From: Lysinibacillus boronitolerans JCM 21713 = 10a = NBRC 103108
GTDB lineage: Bacteria; Bacillota; Bacilli; Bacillales_A; Planococcaceae
Assembly (NCBI RefSeq): GCF_000772935.1
Contig: NZ_JPVR01000079.1
Location: 243,294 to 307,293 of the forward strand
Direction of reading: 5' to 3'
Length of the DNA stretch: 64,000 nt
Shown here piece by piece: positions 52,701 through 63,040 of this stretch. Below the pieces are notes generated by a model. The model made no database searches, was not told the DNA's origin, and saw nothing but the letters and a program-made list of their open reading frames with translations. The translations under genes were made by a program, and so were the position numbers. The first letter of the stretch is position 1. Each line of letters starts with the position of its first letter.

Positions 52701-55121
52701 TTATTTATTATCTAATTTTACTCTTTGTAAGCGTAATGCATTTAAAACTACAGATACAGAACTAAATGCCATCGCCGCACCTGCTACCCATGGAGCAAGT
52801 AGACCTATTGCAGCAATAGGAATACCCAAAGTATTGTAGGCAAATGCCCAAAATAGGTTTTGCTTAATATTCCGCATTGTTTTTCGACTCATTAAAATAG
52901 CATCTGCAATACTATTTAAATCGCCACGAATTAACGTAATATCAGCAGCTTCCATGGCAACATCCGTTCCTGTACCAATGGCCATACCGATATTTGCTGT
53001 GGCCAATGCCGGAGCATCATTAATACCATCTCCCACCATCGCTACATTTTTCCCTTGTGCTTGTAGCTTTTTCACCTCGTCTGCTTTACCTTCAGGCAAT
53101 ACTTCAGCGATAACTTGATTCACGCCTACTTCTGTTCCTATCGCTTGAGCTGTACGTTCATTATCACCAGTCATCATAATGACTGTAATGCCCATATTCT
53201 GTAGTCGGTGGATTGCCTCTTTTGACGTATCTTTAACTGTATCAGCAACAGCTACTAAGCCTGCATACTGACCATTAATGGCAGCAAGCATTGCTGTTTT
53301 ACCGTTTCGCTCTAACTGCTCCATTGTTGGTAAAATATTATCAATATTGATTCCGTATTGTTGCATTAATTTTCGTGTACCAATGACAACTCCTTGACCT
53401 GACACAGTTGCCTGCACACCATAACCTGGAATAGCCTCAAAAAATTGAACTTCTCCTAATGCTATGCCACGTTTTTCTATGCCCTGTACTATAGCTTCTG
53501 CTAACGGATGCTCTGACTGTTTTTCAGCAGCCCCAATTAATGATAAAAAACGAGCTTCCTCCTGCTCTGAATCTAAAAGAACGTCTGTAAGAACAGGCTT
53601 ACCATGTGTTACTGTACCTGTTTTATCTACAACCACTGTATCAATACTTTGTGTTTGTTCTAAATGTTCTCCACCTTTAAATAAAATACCAAATTCAGCT
53701 GCACGACCTGAACCTGCCATTATGGAGGTTGGCGTTGCTAACCCAAGCGCACAAGGGCAAGCGATTACAAGTACTGCAATTAAGACCTCTAAAGCTGGTG
53801 TAAATTCTCCTGGGCGAACCCAAATGATCCAAACTAAAAATGTGACAATTGCAATGCCAACAACAATTGGTACAAAAACCCCCGAAATTTGATCTGCTAA
53901 GCGTTGAATTGGTGCTTTTGATCCTTGAGCATCCTCAACCACTTTAATGATTTGTGCTAACGCTGTGTCACGACCAACCTTTGTCGCTGTCATTTTAATA
54001 AATCCATTTTTATTAATCGTCGATCCAAATAATTGATCGCCTTGCTTTTTATCAACTGGTAAACTTTCACCTGTAAGCATTGATTCATCAACAGCTGTTG
54101 TTCCCTCTATTACCTCACCATCTACAGGTATCTTTTCACCTGGTTTCACTAGAATAACATCGCCAATGATAACTTCTTCTAAAGGAACCTCTTTTTCTAC
54201 ACCGTCACGTACAACAATAGCGGTTTTAGCTTGAAGTCCCATTAGTTTTTTTATGGCTTCAGATGAGCGTCCTTTTGCTTTGGCTTCAAATAATTTACCT
54301 AATAATATTAATGTAATTAATACAGCACTCGTTTCAAAATAAAGATTTGGACCATGATGCGACCCTATCGTCACAATCGCTTGATAAACACTATAGAAAT
54401 AAGCTGCTGATGTCCCCATGACCACAAGTACGTCCATATTAGCACTACCATTACGTAAAGCTTTATATGCCCCTACATAGAATTGCTTACCAACAATAAA
54501 TTGCACAGGAGTAGCCAATACCATTTGGATCCACGGATTCATTAGAAATTCTGGGACATATAAAAATGATGTAAAGGAAAAATGTCCAACCATCGTCCAA
54601 AGCAGCGGTAAAGAAAGAATAGCCGATAAAATAAATTTTCGTTGTTGCTGTTTAATGGCCTTTTCTCGATGGTCCACTGTTTCCTGTTCATCAGCCTTTT
54701 GATGAGCCCCATAGCCCAATTTCTCCACCTTCGCAATGATGTCTACGATTGACACTTCAGATGGATTAAACTCAATCATTGCTTTTTCCAGGGCTAAGTT
54801 AACATTGGCAGAAGAGATACCACTTAACTTATTTAACCCTTTTTCAATGCGAGTTGCACAAGCTGCACATGTCATACCTGTAATATCAAGTTCCGCCTTT
54901 TGTTTAACAACCCCATAACCAAGTGCTTCTATTTTTTTTTCGAAATCTTCTTCACTTAATTTTGCTGGATTGTACTTAATAGATGATTTTTCAAGCGCTA
55001 AATTAACAGTCGCTTGTTCCACACCATCCATTTTATTTAAACCTTTTTCTATACGAGTTGCACAAGCTGCACAGGTCATTCCTGTGATCTGAATGCTCGC
55101 TTCTTTTAATGTATTACTCAT
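52701..55121 (-). CDS. copA: Cu(I)-exporting P1B-1 ATPase CopA
   Basis: The product is about 806 aa. Two N-terminal heavy-metal domains each carry [17 protein letters not shown] (about 13-28 and 81-96). The core has membrane CPC ([17 protein letters not shown]), [31 protein letters not shown], and the P1B-1 signature [10 protein letters not shown] plus [15 protein letters not shown]. It pumps Cu(I) out, receiving it from CopZ. ATG 55121 follows AAGGTG. A CsoR-like box lies directly upstream. Confidence 0.95.
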   Translation of the reverse strand: MSNTLKEASIQITGMTCAACATRIEKGLNKMDGVEQATVNLALEKSSIKYNPAKLSEEDFEKKIEALGYGVVKQKAELDITGMTCAACATRIEKGLNKLSGISSANVNLALEKAMIEFNPSEVSIVDIIAKVEKLGYGAHQKADEQETVDHREKAIKQQQRKFILSAILSLPLLWTMVGHFSFTSFLYVPEFLMNPWIQMVLATPVQFIVGKQFYVGAYKALRNGSANMDVLVVMGTSAAYFYSVYQAIVTIGSHHGPNLYFETSAVLITLILLGKLFEAKAKGRSSEAIKKLMGLQAKTAIVVRDGVEKEVPLEEVIIGDVILVKPGEKIPVDGEVIEGTTAVDESMLTGESLPVDKKQGDQLFGSTINKNGFIKMTATKVGRDTALAQIIKVVEDAQGSKAPIQRLADQISGVFVPIVVGIAIVTFLVWIIWVRPGEFTPALEVLIAVLVIACPCALGLATPTSIMAGSGRAAEFGILFKGGEHLEQTQSIDTVVVDKTGTVTHGKPVLTDVLLDSEQEEARFLSLIGAAEKQSEHPLAEAIVQGIEKRGIALGEVQFFEAIPGYGVQATVSGQGVVIGTRKLMQQYGINIDNILPTMEQLERNGKTAMLAAINGQYAGLVAVADTVKDTSKEAIHRLQNMGITVIMMTGDNERTAQAIGTEVGVNQVIAEVLPEGKADEVKKLQAQGKNVAMVGDGINDAPALATANIGMAIGTGTDVAMEAADITLIRGDLNSIADAILMSRKTMRNIKQNLFWAFAYNTLGIPIAAIGLLAPWVAGAAMAFSSVSVVLNALRLQRVKLDNK

Positions 55122-55140
55122 GATGCTGTTCACCTTCCTC

Positions 55141-55157
55141 ATACCCAATAGGGGTAT
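55141..55157 (-). promoter_or_regulatory. CsoR-like operator before copA
   Basis: Minus strand ATACCCCTATTGGGTAT, close to the ATACCCC-N3-GGGGTAT palindrome bound by CsoR copper repressors. It begins 20 bp before the copA start. Confidence 0.65.
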
Positions 55158-55202
55158 ATATTTTTGAAAACAAGAGAGTGCATTTATGCACTCTCAAAAA
55201 TA

Positions 55203-55409
55203 TTATTTTACCTCATATCCCTGTTCTTCTATTGTTTCCTTAATTTTCTCAAGCGATACTTGGGATTCATTAAACGATACTTCAACTTGTGCATCTTTTA
55301 AATTCACGTTTACTTGATCAACACCTTCTAATTTCCCTAAACTTTTTTCAACAGTATTTACACAATGACCACATGACATTCCAGTTACCTTTAAGATTCT
55401 ATTTTCCAT
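55203..55409 (-). CDS. copZ: Copper chaperone CopZ
   Basis: The product is 68 aa, a single heavy-metal domain with the copper site MSCGHCVNTVEKSL and the end EEQGYEVK. It delivers Cu(I) to CopA. It is encoded just before copA on the same strand, as in B. subtilis copZA. Confidence 0.95.
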   Translation of the reverse strand: MENRILKVTGMSCGHCVNTVEKSLGKLEGVDQVNVNLKDAQVEVSFNESQVSLEKIKETIEEQGYEVK

Positions 55410-55630
55410 AAAAATCCCTCTCTTTTGAAATATTTTTATAAAATGTAAAAGGGTATTAATAATTTTTTTATATTTCCTTTTAACTTTCGAATTGTGATTT
55501 TAACTTATATTGGCTTCATCACTTTTAATGCAGTTTATCATTATCAAACAAGCTTTCTTTAAACGATAAATTTGTAATTACATCATCACCGTAAATTATC
55601 AACCTCCTCTAAACACACATTCATGTTACC

Positions 55631-55647
55631 ATACCCCAGTTAGGTAT
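55631..55647 (-). promoter_or_regulatory. CsoR-like operator before copZ
   Basis: ATACCCCAGTTAGGTAT, an imperfect palindrome of the CsoR type about 220 bp before copZ. Confidence 0.55.
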
Positions 55648-55766
55648 GTAAAGTGGTGTTTTAATTTACTATATGCGTCACTAATTATGCAGTATATGTT
55701 AAATATCACGTTTATTTAACATTCAAACACTGTGACTTAATTAAATTTTTTAGCAGTCCATCAAAA

Positions 55767-55792
55767 AACTCTGCTCCTAAATAAGCAGAGTT
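55767..55792 (-). terminator. Terminator after the Csp gene
   Basis: A perfect 9-bp stem AACTCTGCT / AGCAGAGTT with an 8-nt loop. Confidence 0.75.
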
Positions 55793-55861
55793 TAAAACAT
55801 TTTCGCGTTAGAAGAATTACTTTTATTTATCATTGATTCTTCATTTATAAAATCAAATCTT

Positions 55862-56191
55862 CTACACAGCCATTTTTTTACATACTTCAGCGCATCGGTA
55901 ACATGTTTCTGCACATTCTTGGCAATGTTTATGATGTTCATGTTTTTTACAAACATCACCACATGCCTGACAAATCTCAGCACATAATTGACAAATTTGC
56001 TTTACGAATGGACTACCAGACTGCATCGATTTAGCAGAAAATGCACAAATATCGGCACATTCTCTAAGGGTACGAATGCACTCCGCTAACATTTTAACAT
56101 CATCTTCTTCTAGACATTCATGATAACATTTATTACATTCCTTCATACACTCTAGACAAGCTTTAATACATTCTTCATAGCTCATTTTCAA
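55862..56191 (-). CDS. Four-helix-bundle copper storage protein (Csp3/DUF326)
   Basis: The product is 109 aa, cysteine-rich, with repeated CxxxC spacing on four helices (CIKACLECMKECNKCYHECL, CIRTLRECADICAF, CQLCAEICQACGDVC, CQECAETCYRCAEVCKK). A His patch HEHHKHC leads into the last helix. Csp3 proteins store many Cu(I) ions in the cytoplasm; no signal peptide is seen. TTG 56191 has AGGAGG 9 nt upstream; ATG 56185 is the alternative. Confidence 0.9.
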   Translation of the reverse strand: MKMSYEECIKACLECMKECNKCYHECLEEDDVKMLAECIRTLRECADICAFSAKSMQSGSPFVKQICQLCAEICQACGDVCKKHEHHKHCQECAETCYRCAEVCKKMAV

Positions 56192-56355
56192 TTTTAAATA
56201 CCTCCTGTTAATTTAGTCTGTCTTATTATAACCACTCCTATTTACTATATACCCCATTCAATCATAACTAATCTTCCCTATTGATATTAAACGGGTCTTC
56301 GGAATATATAGTGGAATTACTTTCTTAATAGTTTAAAAACAACTGGTGTTTAAAT

Positions 56356-56370
56356 CGGATTTTCTGGTGG
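56356..56370 (+). repeat. ISL3-type inverted repeat upstream of merR
   Basis: CGGATTTTCTGGTGG matches, with one difference, the reverse complement of 60061-60075 behind the ISL3 transposase gene. Confidence 0.55.
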
Positions 56371-56457
56371 GATGTTAGGATAATCAATAGTATTATATAA
56401 AAGTATCAATCACATACGAGTGATACTTTGGGAAAAAAATAAAATAGTCCAATTTAC

Positions 56458-56489
56458 TTGACCGTGTACTATGGTACACGGTTTATAAT
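56458..56489 (+). promoter_or_regulatory. MerR-type promoter/operator
   Basis: -35 TTGACC and -10 TATAAT are separated by 20 bp, longer than the normal 17. The spacer holds the palindrome CCGTGTAC-TATG-GTACACGG, the standard mer operator. Binding of Hg-MerR would twist this spacer to activate merR-merA. Confidence 0.85.
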
Positions 56490-56508
56490 ATTCATGGGGT
56501 GAAATAAG

Positions 56509-56901
56509 ATGATTTATCGCATTAGTGAGTTTGCAGATAAATGTGGAGTTAATAAAGAAACGATCAGATATTACGAGCGAAAAAATTTATTACAAGAACC
56601 TCACCGAACGGAAGCTGGTTATCGGATATATTCATATGATGACGTTAAGCGTGTTGGGTTTATTAAACGAATACAGGAACTTGGTTTTTCTTTAAGCGAG
56701 ATTTATAAATTACTTGGTGTTGTAGATAAAGATGAAGTTCGTTGTCAAGATATGTTCGAATTTGTTTCTAAAAAACAAAAGGAAGTGCAAAAACAAATAG
56801 AGGATTTAAAACGAATTGAAACTATGTTAGACGACTTAAAACAACGATGTCCAGATGAAAAGCAATTACATTCGTGTCCAATAATAGAAACATTAACATG
56901 A
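56509..56901 (+). CDS. merR: Mercury-responsive regulator MerR
   Basis: The product is 130 aa. [24 protein letters not shown] and the wing [13 protein letters not shown] at the N-terminus are followed by a long dimerisation helix. The Hg(II)-binding cysteines are at about 79 ([10 protein letters not shown]), 114 (QRCPDEKQ) and 123 (HSCPII), as in Bacillus RC607 MerR. It activates its own operon. The merA gene starts 28 bp later. Confidence 0.93.
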   Translation: MIYRISEFADKCGVNKETIRYYERKNLLQEPHRTEAGYRIYSYDDVKRVGFIKRIQELGFSLSEIYKLLGVVDKDEVRCQDMFEFVSKKQKEVQKQIEDLKRIETMLDDLKQRCPDEKQLHSCPIIETLT

Positions 56902-56929
56902 GAGATTAATTAACGAAAGGAGCTTTTTT

Positions 56930-58570
56930 ATGAATAAATTTAAGGTAAACATTTCAGGAATGACTTGTACGGGTTGTGAAAAACACGTAGAATCAGCACT
57001 TGAAAAGATAGGTGCTAAAAATATTGAGTCTAGTTATCGTCGTGGTGAAGCAGTATTTGAACTGCCCGATGATATTGAGGTTGAAAGTGCAATAAAGGCG
57101 ATTGATGAAGCAAATTACCAAGCCGGAGAAATTGAAGAAGTATCATCACTAGAAAACGTGGCGTTAATTAATGAAGACAATTATGACCTTCTTATTATTG
57201 GTTCTGGTGCTGCTGCCTTTTCTTCGGCAATTAAAGCTATAGAATACGGTGCAAAAGTTGGAATGATTGAGCGTGGAACGGTTGGGGGAACCTGTGTGAA
57301 TATTGGCTGTGTTCCGTCAAAAACTCTTCTTAGGGCAGGGGAAATCAATCATTTATCAAAAGACAATCCGTTTATAGGTTTACAAACATCCGCTGGAGAA
57401 GTGGATTTAGCTAGTTTAATCACGCAAAAGGATAAATTGGTGAGCGAACTTCGGAATCAAAAATATATGGATTTAATTGATGAATATAATTTTGATTTAA
57501 TTAAAGGTGAAGCAAAATTCGTTGATGCTAGTACGGTTGAGGTCAATGGGGCAAAGTTATCTGCAAAACGCTTTTTAATTGCAACAGGTGCATCGCCTTC
57601 GTTGCCCCAAATTTCAGGACTTGAAAAAATGGACTATTTAACTAGTACAACACTTCTTGAGTTAAAGAAAATACCAAAACGATTAACTGTAATTGGTTCA
57701 GGATACATTGGAATGGAGCTTGGACAACTATTTCATCATTTAGGTTCAGAAATAACGCTTATGCAAAGAAGTGAGCGACTTTTAAAGGAGTATGATCCTG
57801 AGATTTCAGAGTCAGTTGAAAAAGCGTTAATTGAACAGGGTATAAACCTTGTCAAAGGGGCAACTTTTGAGCGTGTTGAACAAAGTGGAGAGATAAAAAG
57901 GGTTTACGTAACAGTAAATGGCAGTAGAGAAGTCATTGAATCAGATCAGTTACTTGTTGCCACTGGAAGAAAACCAAATACGGATTCTTTAAATTTAAGT
58001 GCAGCAGGTGTTGAAACTGGAAAAAATAATGAAATCCTGATCAATGATTTTGGTCAAACAAGTAATGAAAAGATTTATGCAGCAGGAGATGTGACTTTAG
58101 GACCACAATTTGTATATGTAGCAGCCTATGAAGGTGGAATTATTACTGATAATGCTATTGGTGGATTAAACAAAAAAATAGATTTATCGGTAGTTCCTGC
58201 TGTTACGTTTACGAATCCGACGGTTGCAACGGTTGGTTTAACAGAAGAACAAGCAAAAGAGAAAGGGTATGATGTGAAGACATCTGTATTACCTTTAGAT
58301 GCTGTTCCAAGAGCAATTGTAAACCGTGAAACAACCGGTGTATTTAAACTAGTAGCAGATGCAGAAACACTAAAAGTATTAGGGGTTCATATTGTATCTG
58401 AGAATGCAGGAGATGTCATCTATGCAGCATCATTAGCTGTTAAATTTGGCTTAACGATAGAAGATTTAACAGAAACCCTAGCACCATATTTAACAATGGC
58501 TGAAGGGCTAAAATTAGCTGCACTTACGTTCGATAAAGATATTTCGAAATTATCTTGTTGTGCAGGCTAA
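56930..58570 (+). CDS. merA: Mercuric reductase MerA
   Basis: The product is 546 aa. An N-terminal heavy-metal domain ([17 protein letters not shown]) precedes the flavoprotein core: FAD motif [17 protein letters not shown], active-site disulfide [18 protein letters not shown] motif [17 protein letters not shown] and [18 protein letters not shown]. The terminal pair LSCCAG hands Hg(II) to the active site. It reduces Hg(II) to volatile Hg(0) with NADPH. All key residues are present. No merP, merT or merB is seen in the window. Confidence 0.95.
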   Translation: MNKFKVNISGMTCTGCEKHVESALEKIGAKNIESSYRRGEAVFELPDDIEVESAIKAIDEANYQAGEIEEVSSLENVALINEDNYDLLIIGSGAAAFSSAIKAIEYGAKVGMIERGTVGGTCVNIGCVPSKTLLRAGEINHLSKDNPFIGLQTSAGEVDLASLITQKDKLVSELRNQKYMDLIDEYNFDLIKGEAKFVDASTVEVNGAKLSAKRFLIATGASPSLPQISGLEKMDYLTSTTLLELKKIPKRLTVIGSGYIGMELGQLFHHLGSEITLMQRSERLLKEYDPEISESVEKALIEQGINLVKGATFERVEQSGEIKRVYVTVNGSREVIESDQLLVATGRKPNTDSLNLSAAGVETGKNNEILINDFGQTSNEKIYAAGDVTLGPQFVYVAAYEGGIITDNAIGGLNKKIDLSVVPAVTFTNPTVATVGLTEEQAKEKGYDVKTSVLPLDAVPRAIVNRETTGVFKLVADAETLKVLGVHIVSENAGDVIYAASLAVKFGLTIEDLTETLAPYLTMAEGLKLAALTFDKDISKLSCCAG

Positions 58571-58729
58571 GGGAACTTTTTTACAACTCCCTATTCAAGT
58601 GAACCAGCTAATGCTTTAAGGGATTTTCTAAGTGCATTTGTGGTCACAAAAATAATTTAACACTGATGATTTCGACATCAAATCTATAATTGATACCTTA
58701 ACACCGCAGAGTAATAAAGGATGAATAAT

Positions 58730-60052
58730 ATGTCAGACTTATTATCCCTACCAGACATTAAAACAATAGAACCGCCACAAGAAAATGAAACCGATATGAT
58801 GTTTAAAGTTGAAGCAGTCGGACCACCTGAACGTTGTCCTGAATGTGGTTTTGACAAGTTGTACAAACACAGTTCAAGAAATCAACTAATTATGGATTTG
58901 CCCATTCGTTTAAAGCGAGTGGGCTTACAATTGAACCGTAGACGATACAAGTGTCGTGAATGCGGATCTACCTTCTGGGAACGCCTAATATCTGTAGATG
59001 AAAAGCGTAGTATGACCAAAAGGCTTTTAAAGTCCATTCAAGAGCAATCCATGTCTAAGACCTTTGTAGAAGTCGCAGAAAGCGTTGGTGTTGACGAGAA
59101 AACCATTAGGAACGTTTTTAAGGACTATGTGGCACTCAAAGAACGTGAATACCAGTTTGAAACTCCTAAGTGGCTTGGGATAGACGAGATACATATTATC
59201 CGTAGACCTCGGCTTGTATTGACTAATATTGAACGCAGGACTATTTATGACATCAAGCCTAACCGTAACAAGGAAACAGTCATCCAACGTCTTTCAGAAA
59301 TCAGTGACAGGACTTACATTGAGTACGTCACAATGGATATGTGGAAGCCCTACAAAGACGCAGTGAACACTATCCTTCCACACGCTAAAGTTGTCGTAGA
59401 TAAGTTTCATGTAGTTAGAATGGCTAATCAAGCCTTAGATAACGTCAGAAAGTCTTTGAAAGCCCATATGAGCCAAAAAGAAAGACGTACCCTTATGCGT
59501 GAAAGGTTTATCCTTCTAAAGCGTAAACACGATCTAAATGAACGTGAATCATTCCTCTTAGATACTTGGTTAGGTAATCTTCCTGCTTTAAAAGAAGCCT
59601 ATGAACTCAAAGAAGAGTTTTACTGGATATGGGATACTCCTGATCCAGATGAAGGTCATCTTCGTTATAGTCAATGGAGACACCGTTGTATGTCCAGCAA
59701 CTCTAAAGACGCATATAAAGACCTCGTGAGAGCCGTAGACAACTGGCATGTCGAAATATTCAACTACTTTGATAAAAGGCTCACTAATGCTTATACGGAG
59801 TCAATTAACAGCATTATTAGGCAGGTAGAGCGAATGGGTAGAGGTTACTCGTTTGATGCCTTACGAGCCAAAATCCTTTTCAATGAGAAGCTCCATAAAA
59901 AGCGTAAGCCACGATTTAATTCAAGTGCTTTCAATAAAGCTATGTTATACGATACTTTCAATTGGTATGAAGTGAATGATCACGACATTACAGACAACTT
60001 TGGTGTCGATTTTTCCACACTTATTAAGAATTTGGAGAAGGGTGATTTATAA
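58730..60052 (+). CDS. ISL3-family transposase
   Basis: The product is about 440 aa. N-terminal zinc-finger-like CPECGFDKLYKHSSRNQLIM and YKCRECGSTFWERL, an HTH, and the DDE_Tnp_ISL3 core starting WLGIDEIHIIRRPRLVLTNI with VTMDMWKPYKDAV, VVDKFHVVRMANQALD and the C-terminal NAYTESINSIIRQVERMGRG. All parts of the family are present, so it looks intact. ATG 58730 is preferred over 58721 because AAAGG abuts the first ATG. Confidence 0.92.
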   Translation: MSDLLSLPDIKTIEPPQENETDMMFKVEAVGPPERCPECGFDKLYKHSSRNQLIMDLPIRLKRVGLQLNRRRYKCRECGSTFWERLISVDEKRSMTKRLLKSIQEQSMSKTFVEVAESVGVDEKTIRNVFKDYVALKEREYQFETPKWLGIDEIHIIRRPRLVLTNIERRTIYDIKPNRNKETVIQRLSEISDRTYIEYVTMDMWKPYKDAVNTILPHAKVVVDKFHVVRMANQALDNVRKSLKAHMSQKERRTLMRERFILLKRKHDLNERESFLLDTWLGNLPALKEAYELKEEFYWIWDTPDPDEGHLRYSQWRHRCMSSNSKDAYKDLVRAVDNWHVEIFNYFDKRLTNAYTESINSIIRQVERMGRGYSFDALRAKILFNEKLHKKRKPRFNSSAFNKAMLYDTFNWYEVNDHDITDNFGVDFSTLIKNLEKGDL

Positions 60053-60060
60053 GCCCTTTT

Positions 60061-60075
60061 CCACCATAAAATCCG
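60061..60075 (-). repeat. ISL3-type inverted repeat downstream of the transposase
   Basis: Minus strand CGGATTTTATGGTGG, followed outward by GGGTATT. It is the partner of 56356-56370. Confidence 0.6.
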
Positions 60076-60084
60076 AATACCCTA

Positions 60085-60438
60085 TTAAACTAAGAGAAGC
60101 TTCATGAGACCTATCATCATACTAATTATGATTCCCATTCCTATGATTGAATAACTAATTACTTTTAAGTCATCTTTTTTTTGCAATCGACAGTATTTTT
60201 TATAACTAACTTCTCCATTTGCGAACATAAGACCAAATTGATCAGGTTTAATTGAATAAAATACACCATTCTCGTCTTCTAAAATTAGTTTTGTTATAAG
60301 GTTCTCCCCGTTCGATTTTTGATTATGAGTATTGCTTCTCGAGCCTTCAATCCTCACCACTTTGTATATGGAGTTCCCCAAAATCTTTTCTGTTATATGA
60401 AAAGCTTGATCTTCTATAAAGTTGTTATTTATACACAC
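60085..60438 (-). CDS. Hypothetical protein with one C-terminal membrane helix
   Basis: The product is 117 aa with a soluble N-terminal part (HITEKILGNSIYKVVRIEGS, LEDENGVFYSIKPDQFGLMF) and a C-terminal TM (ISYSIIGMGIIISMMIGLMK). The GTG at 60438 has AGGGGGG 7 nt upstream. The family is not recognised. Its end nearly touches the ISL3 repeat, so the mobile element inserted just downstream of its stop codon. Confidence 0.55.
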   Translation of the reverse strand: MCINNNFIEDQAFHITEKILGNSIYKVVRIEGSRSNTHNQKSNGENLITKLILEDENGVFYSIKPDQFGLMFANGEVSYKKYCRLQKKDDLKVISYSIIGMGIIISMMIGLMKLLLV

Positions 60439-60544
60439 TTATATCCCCCCTCTGTTCACTAAGCTTCTGATATACTATATGTAAAATTTAATATATAGTT
60501 TTAACTAATCAGGAAATTGGAATCTTTTTTTTACAATATAATAA

Positions 60545-60573
60545 AAATTCGTCAAATTATATTTGACGAATTT
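60545..60573. terminator. Terminator after copB-like gene
   Basis: A perfect 12-bp stem AAATTCGTCAAA / TTTGACGAATTT with a 5-nt loop and T tract, usable on both strands. Confidence 0.85.
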
Positions 60574-60589
60574 TTTGCTTCATCTTTAC

Positions 60590-62692
60590 TTATTCGATTT
60601 TGAGCAATTGTGCATTTATTGCACATATAATCGTACTTAAGGACATGACAGCAGCTCCAATTGCAGGTGTAATAACAATACCTACACTATATAAAACGCC
60701 TGCAGCTAGTGGAATTGCAAGAATGTTATAACCAGCTGCCCACCCTAAATTTTGGACCATTTTTTTATGACTAGCTTTCGATAGCTTTAATGTATTCAGA
60801 ATGTCCTCTGGATTGCTGTTTACCAGTACTACATCTGCAGTTTCAATGGCCACATCTGTGCCTGCACCGATCGCAATACCTAAATCTGATTCAGCCAGTG
60901 CAGGCGCATCATTAACACCGTCACCAACCATTGCAACTTTCGAATTTTCTTCTTTTAGTCCTTTCACCTTATTAGCTTTTTCATGGGGTAATACTTCAGC
61001 AATAACTTTCGTCATGCCTAGTTTTTCACCAACATATTTTGCTACACGCACGTTATCACCTGTCATCATAACGGTTTCAATACCTAAATCACTCAATTCT
61101 TTTATAACCTTATAAGAGGAATCCCTTATTATGTCTGCTAAAGCAATCATGCCTAAAAATACATTATCCTTTAATATAAAAATAACGGTTTTACCTTGTT
61201 GTGCAAGTTTTTCGTAAGTACTTTCATCGAAGCTAATATTTTTTTCTTTTAAAACATTTGGACTAACAATTGCAATTTCAGACCCGTTAACATTAGCCAC
61301 TAACCCTTTACCTGTTAAATTTTTAAAACCTTTTACTTCAGATACTTTTATATTTTGCTTCTTACCCTCTTTTACAATTCCCTTTGCTATTGGATGTTCA
61401 GATTGAATTTCTACAGAGTAAGCAAGCTTTAATAATTCTTTTTCGCTAACCCCTGTAACTGGATGAATATCCGTTATACCAAAATTACCTTCAGTTAAGG
61501 TACCAGTTTTATCAAACACAATTCTATTGATTTTAAATGCGTTTTCAAATGAAGTACGATTCCTAATTAATAAACCCTTCTTAGCAGCAATAGATGTAGA
61601 ACGTGATGTTACTAAAGGAGTAGCTAGACCTAAAGCATGAGGACAAGCAATTATTAAAACTGTCACCATTCTTTCTAATGCAAAATCAAAGTCATCTGTT
61701 GACCACCAATAAACCAGTGTGATAATACCTGCAACAATAGCGACATAGAATAACCATTTAGCGGCTGTATCAGCAAATCCTTGAGCTTTTGATTTAGTTT
61801 TTTCTGCATCGCTTACTAATTGGATTACTTGTGCAAGATAAGTGTCACTGCCTGTTTTACTAACATTTATTTTTAGTACACCCTCTCCATTAATTGAACC
61901 CCCAATGGCCTCCATACCTACCTTTTTTTCAATAGGAATTGATTCCCCAGTTAACATCGATTCATCAACTGTAGAGTGTCCTTCAAAAACTATTCCATCA
62001 ATGGGAATTTTCTCGCCTGGTTTTACTAGTATTTGATCACCTGGTTTTAAATCTTCAACAGATACTTCAATAAGGTTGCCTGATGCATCTAACTTATGAG
62101 CTTCTTTAGGCATTAATTTAATTAACTCTTCTAATGCTTTTGAAGCACCCATTATTGATCTCATTTCGATCCAATGTCCAAGAAGCATAATAACAATTAA
62201 GGTTGCTAATTCAAAAAAGAAGTCACTTCCTTCAATGAAAAATGCTGTTAGTGAACTATAGACATAAGCTGTTACGATAGCAAGAGTAATTAATAGCATC
62301 ATCCCAGGAGTTCTATTTTTCAATTCACTCCATGCTCCAAGTAAAAATGGTTTTCCTCCATAGAAAAAGACTATTGTTGAAAGTAAGAATAGTAATAATG
62401 TGTCACCAGCAAAATTTACTTTATATCCAAGAAGCATCTGAATCATCATGGATAAATATGATATTGGAATCGTTAATACTAAAGATACCCAAAACCTTTT
62501 CTTAAAATCAGAAATCGAATGACCATGGTGTTTGTTGTTACCCTCGCTTTGATTATGTTGATGATGATTGTGTTCATTATTTTTCTTATTGTTAGGGCTG
62601 TAATTTTCATGAACATCTTGCATATGATTTGTTATTGGTTCATGCGAAACATTATGATTGTGGATGTGGTCTCTTTTTTCTTTTCTCTCCAT
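60590..62692 (-). CDS. copB: CopB-type copper/silver P1B-3 ATPase
   Basis: The product is 700 aa. A His-rich N-terminal tail of about 60 residues (HIHNHNVSHEPITNHMQ and EHNHHQHNQSEGNNKHHGHS) replaces the heavy-metal domains. The membrane motif is CPH (IIACPHALGLATPLVTS), the mark of the P1B-3/CopB group, with DKTGTLTEG, SEHPIAKGI and [13 protein letters not shown]. These pumps export Cu or Ag ions. ATG 62692 has GAGGAG 9 nt upstream. It lies alone between the ISL3 unit and IS1182. Confidence 0.9.
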   Translation of the reverse strand: MERKEKRDHIHNHNVSHEPITNHMQDVHENYSPNNKKNNEHNHHQHNQSEGNNKHHGHSISDFKKRFWVSLVLTIPISYLSMMIQMLLGYKVNFAGDTLLLFLLSTIVFFYGGKPFLLGAWSELKNRTPGMMLLITLAIVTAYVYSSLTAFFIEGSDFFFELATLIVIMLLGHWIEMRSIMGASKALEELIKLMPKEAHKLDASGNLIEVSVEDLKPGDQILVKPGEKIPIDGIVFEGHSTVDESMLTGESIPIEKKVGMEAIGGSINGEGVLKINVSKTGSDTYLAQVIQLVSDAEKTKSKAQGFADTAAKWLFYVAIVAGIITLVYWWSTDDFDFALERMVTVLIIACPHALGLATPLVTSRSTSIAAKKGLLIRNRTSFENAFKINRIVFDKTGTLTEGNFGITDIHPVTGVSEKELLKLAYSVEIQSEHPIAKGIVKEGKKQNIKVSEVKGFKNLTGKGLVANVNGSEIAIVSPNVLKEKNISFDESTYEKLAQQGKTVIFILKDNVFLGMIALADIIRDSSYKVIKELSDLGIETVMMTGDNVRVAKYVGEKLGMTKVIAEVLPHEKANKVKGLKEENSKVAMVGDGVNDAPALAESDLGIAIGAGTDVAIETADVVLVNSNPEDILNTLKLSKASHKKMVQNLGWAAGYNILAIPLAAGVLYSVGIVITPAIGAAVMSLSTIICAINAQLLKIE

Positions 62693-63040
62693 CAAATATC
62701 ACTCCTCTAAATATAAATCAGATGTGTACTATTTTTTTAGTGAATGTTCCCTCATTTTTCTTGAATTCATTTCTCCTAGGTTTCCTAGAAAAAATATTTC
62801 TTATTTAATCTTAATTTACCCCAAAGTTATGCAAAAATTATGAATTGTAATTTGAATAAAATTATTATTTAACAAAAAAAGAATGAGGATAAAAATGTAC
62901 CTCATTCTTTCAGACTGTAGACAAAAGCCCATCGAGAAGTTCACTTTCGATGGGCTTTTGTCATTTTTCTTCCTATTTTATCTTTAACATTTGGTAATAT
63001 ACTACCAAATTCAACATACTCTTCGAGCATAGATACCTTC
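62693..63040. other. copB promoter region and IS1182 end
   Basis: There is no gene. It holds the copB leader and the IS1182 terminal hairpin (62928-62962). Confidence 0.55.
62928..62962 (-). terminator. Terminator at the IS1182 end
   Basis: A nearly perfect stem ACAAAAGCCCATCGA / TCGATGGGCTTTTGT, with GACTGTAG outside it; the sequence probably includes the element's inverted repeat. Confidence 0.65.

Larger units (their letters stand above)
55410..55860. other. Regulatory stretch before copZ
   Basis: A CsoR-like box at 55631-55647 (ATACCCCAGTTAGGTAT) and a terminator for the Csp gene (55767-55792). No gene is seen; an overlapping minus-strand frame at 55792-55983 looks like a shadow of the Csp gene. 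Confidence 0.55.
56345..60085. mobile_element. ISL3-family element with merR-merA as passenger genes
   Basis: Inverted repeats at 56356-56370 and 60061-60075 (14 of 15 identical) enclose merR, merA and an ISL3 transposase gene. I find no matching repeat directly before the transposase, so the mer genes appear to lie inside the element. ISL3 elements with passenger metal genes, such as ISPpu12, are known. The outer ends and an 8-bp duplication could not be fixed. Confidence 0.45.

Noticed and set aside
55792..55983. Minus-strand 63-codon frame overlapping the Csp gene
   Set aside because: It reads the Csp sequence in another frame; the cysteine-patterned Csp frame has the ribosome site.
58571..58729. 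Left inverted repeat of the ISL3 element directly before the transposase
   Set aside because: No CGGATTTT-TGGTGG-like sequence is present; GGGATTTTCTAAG is too different.
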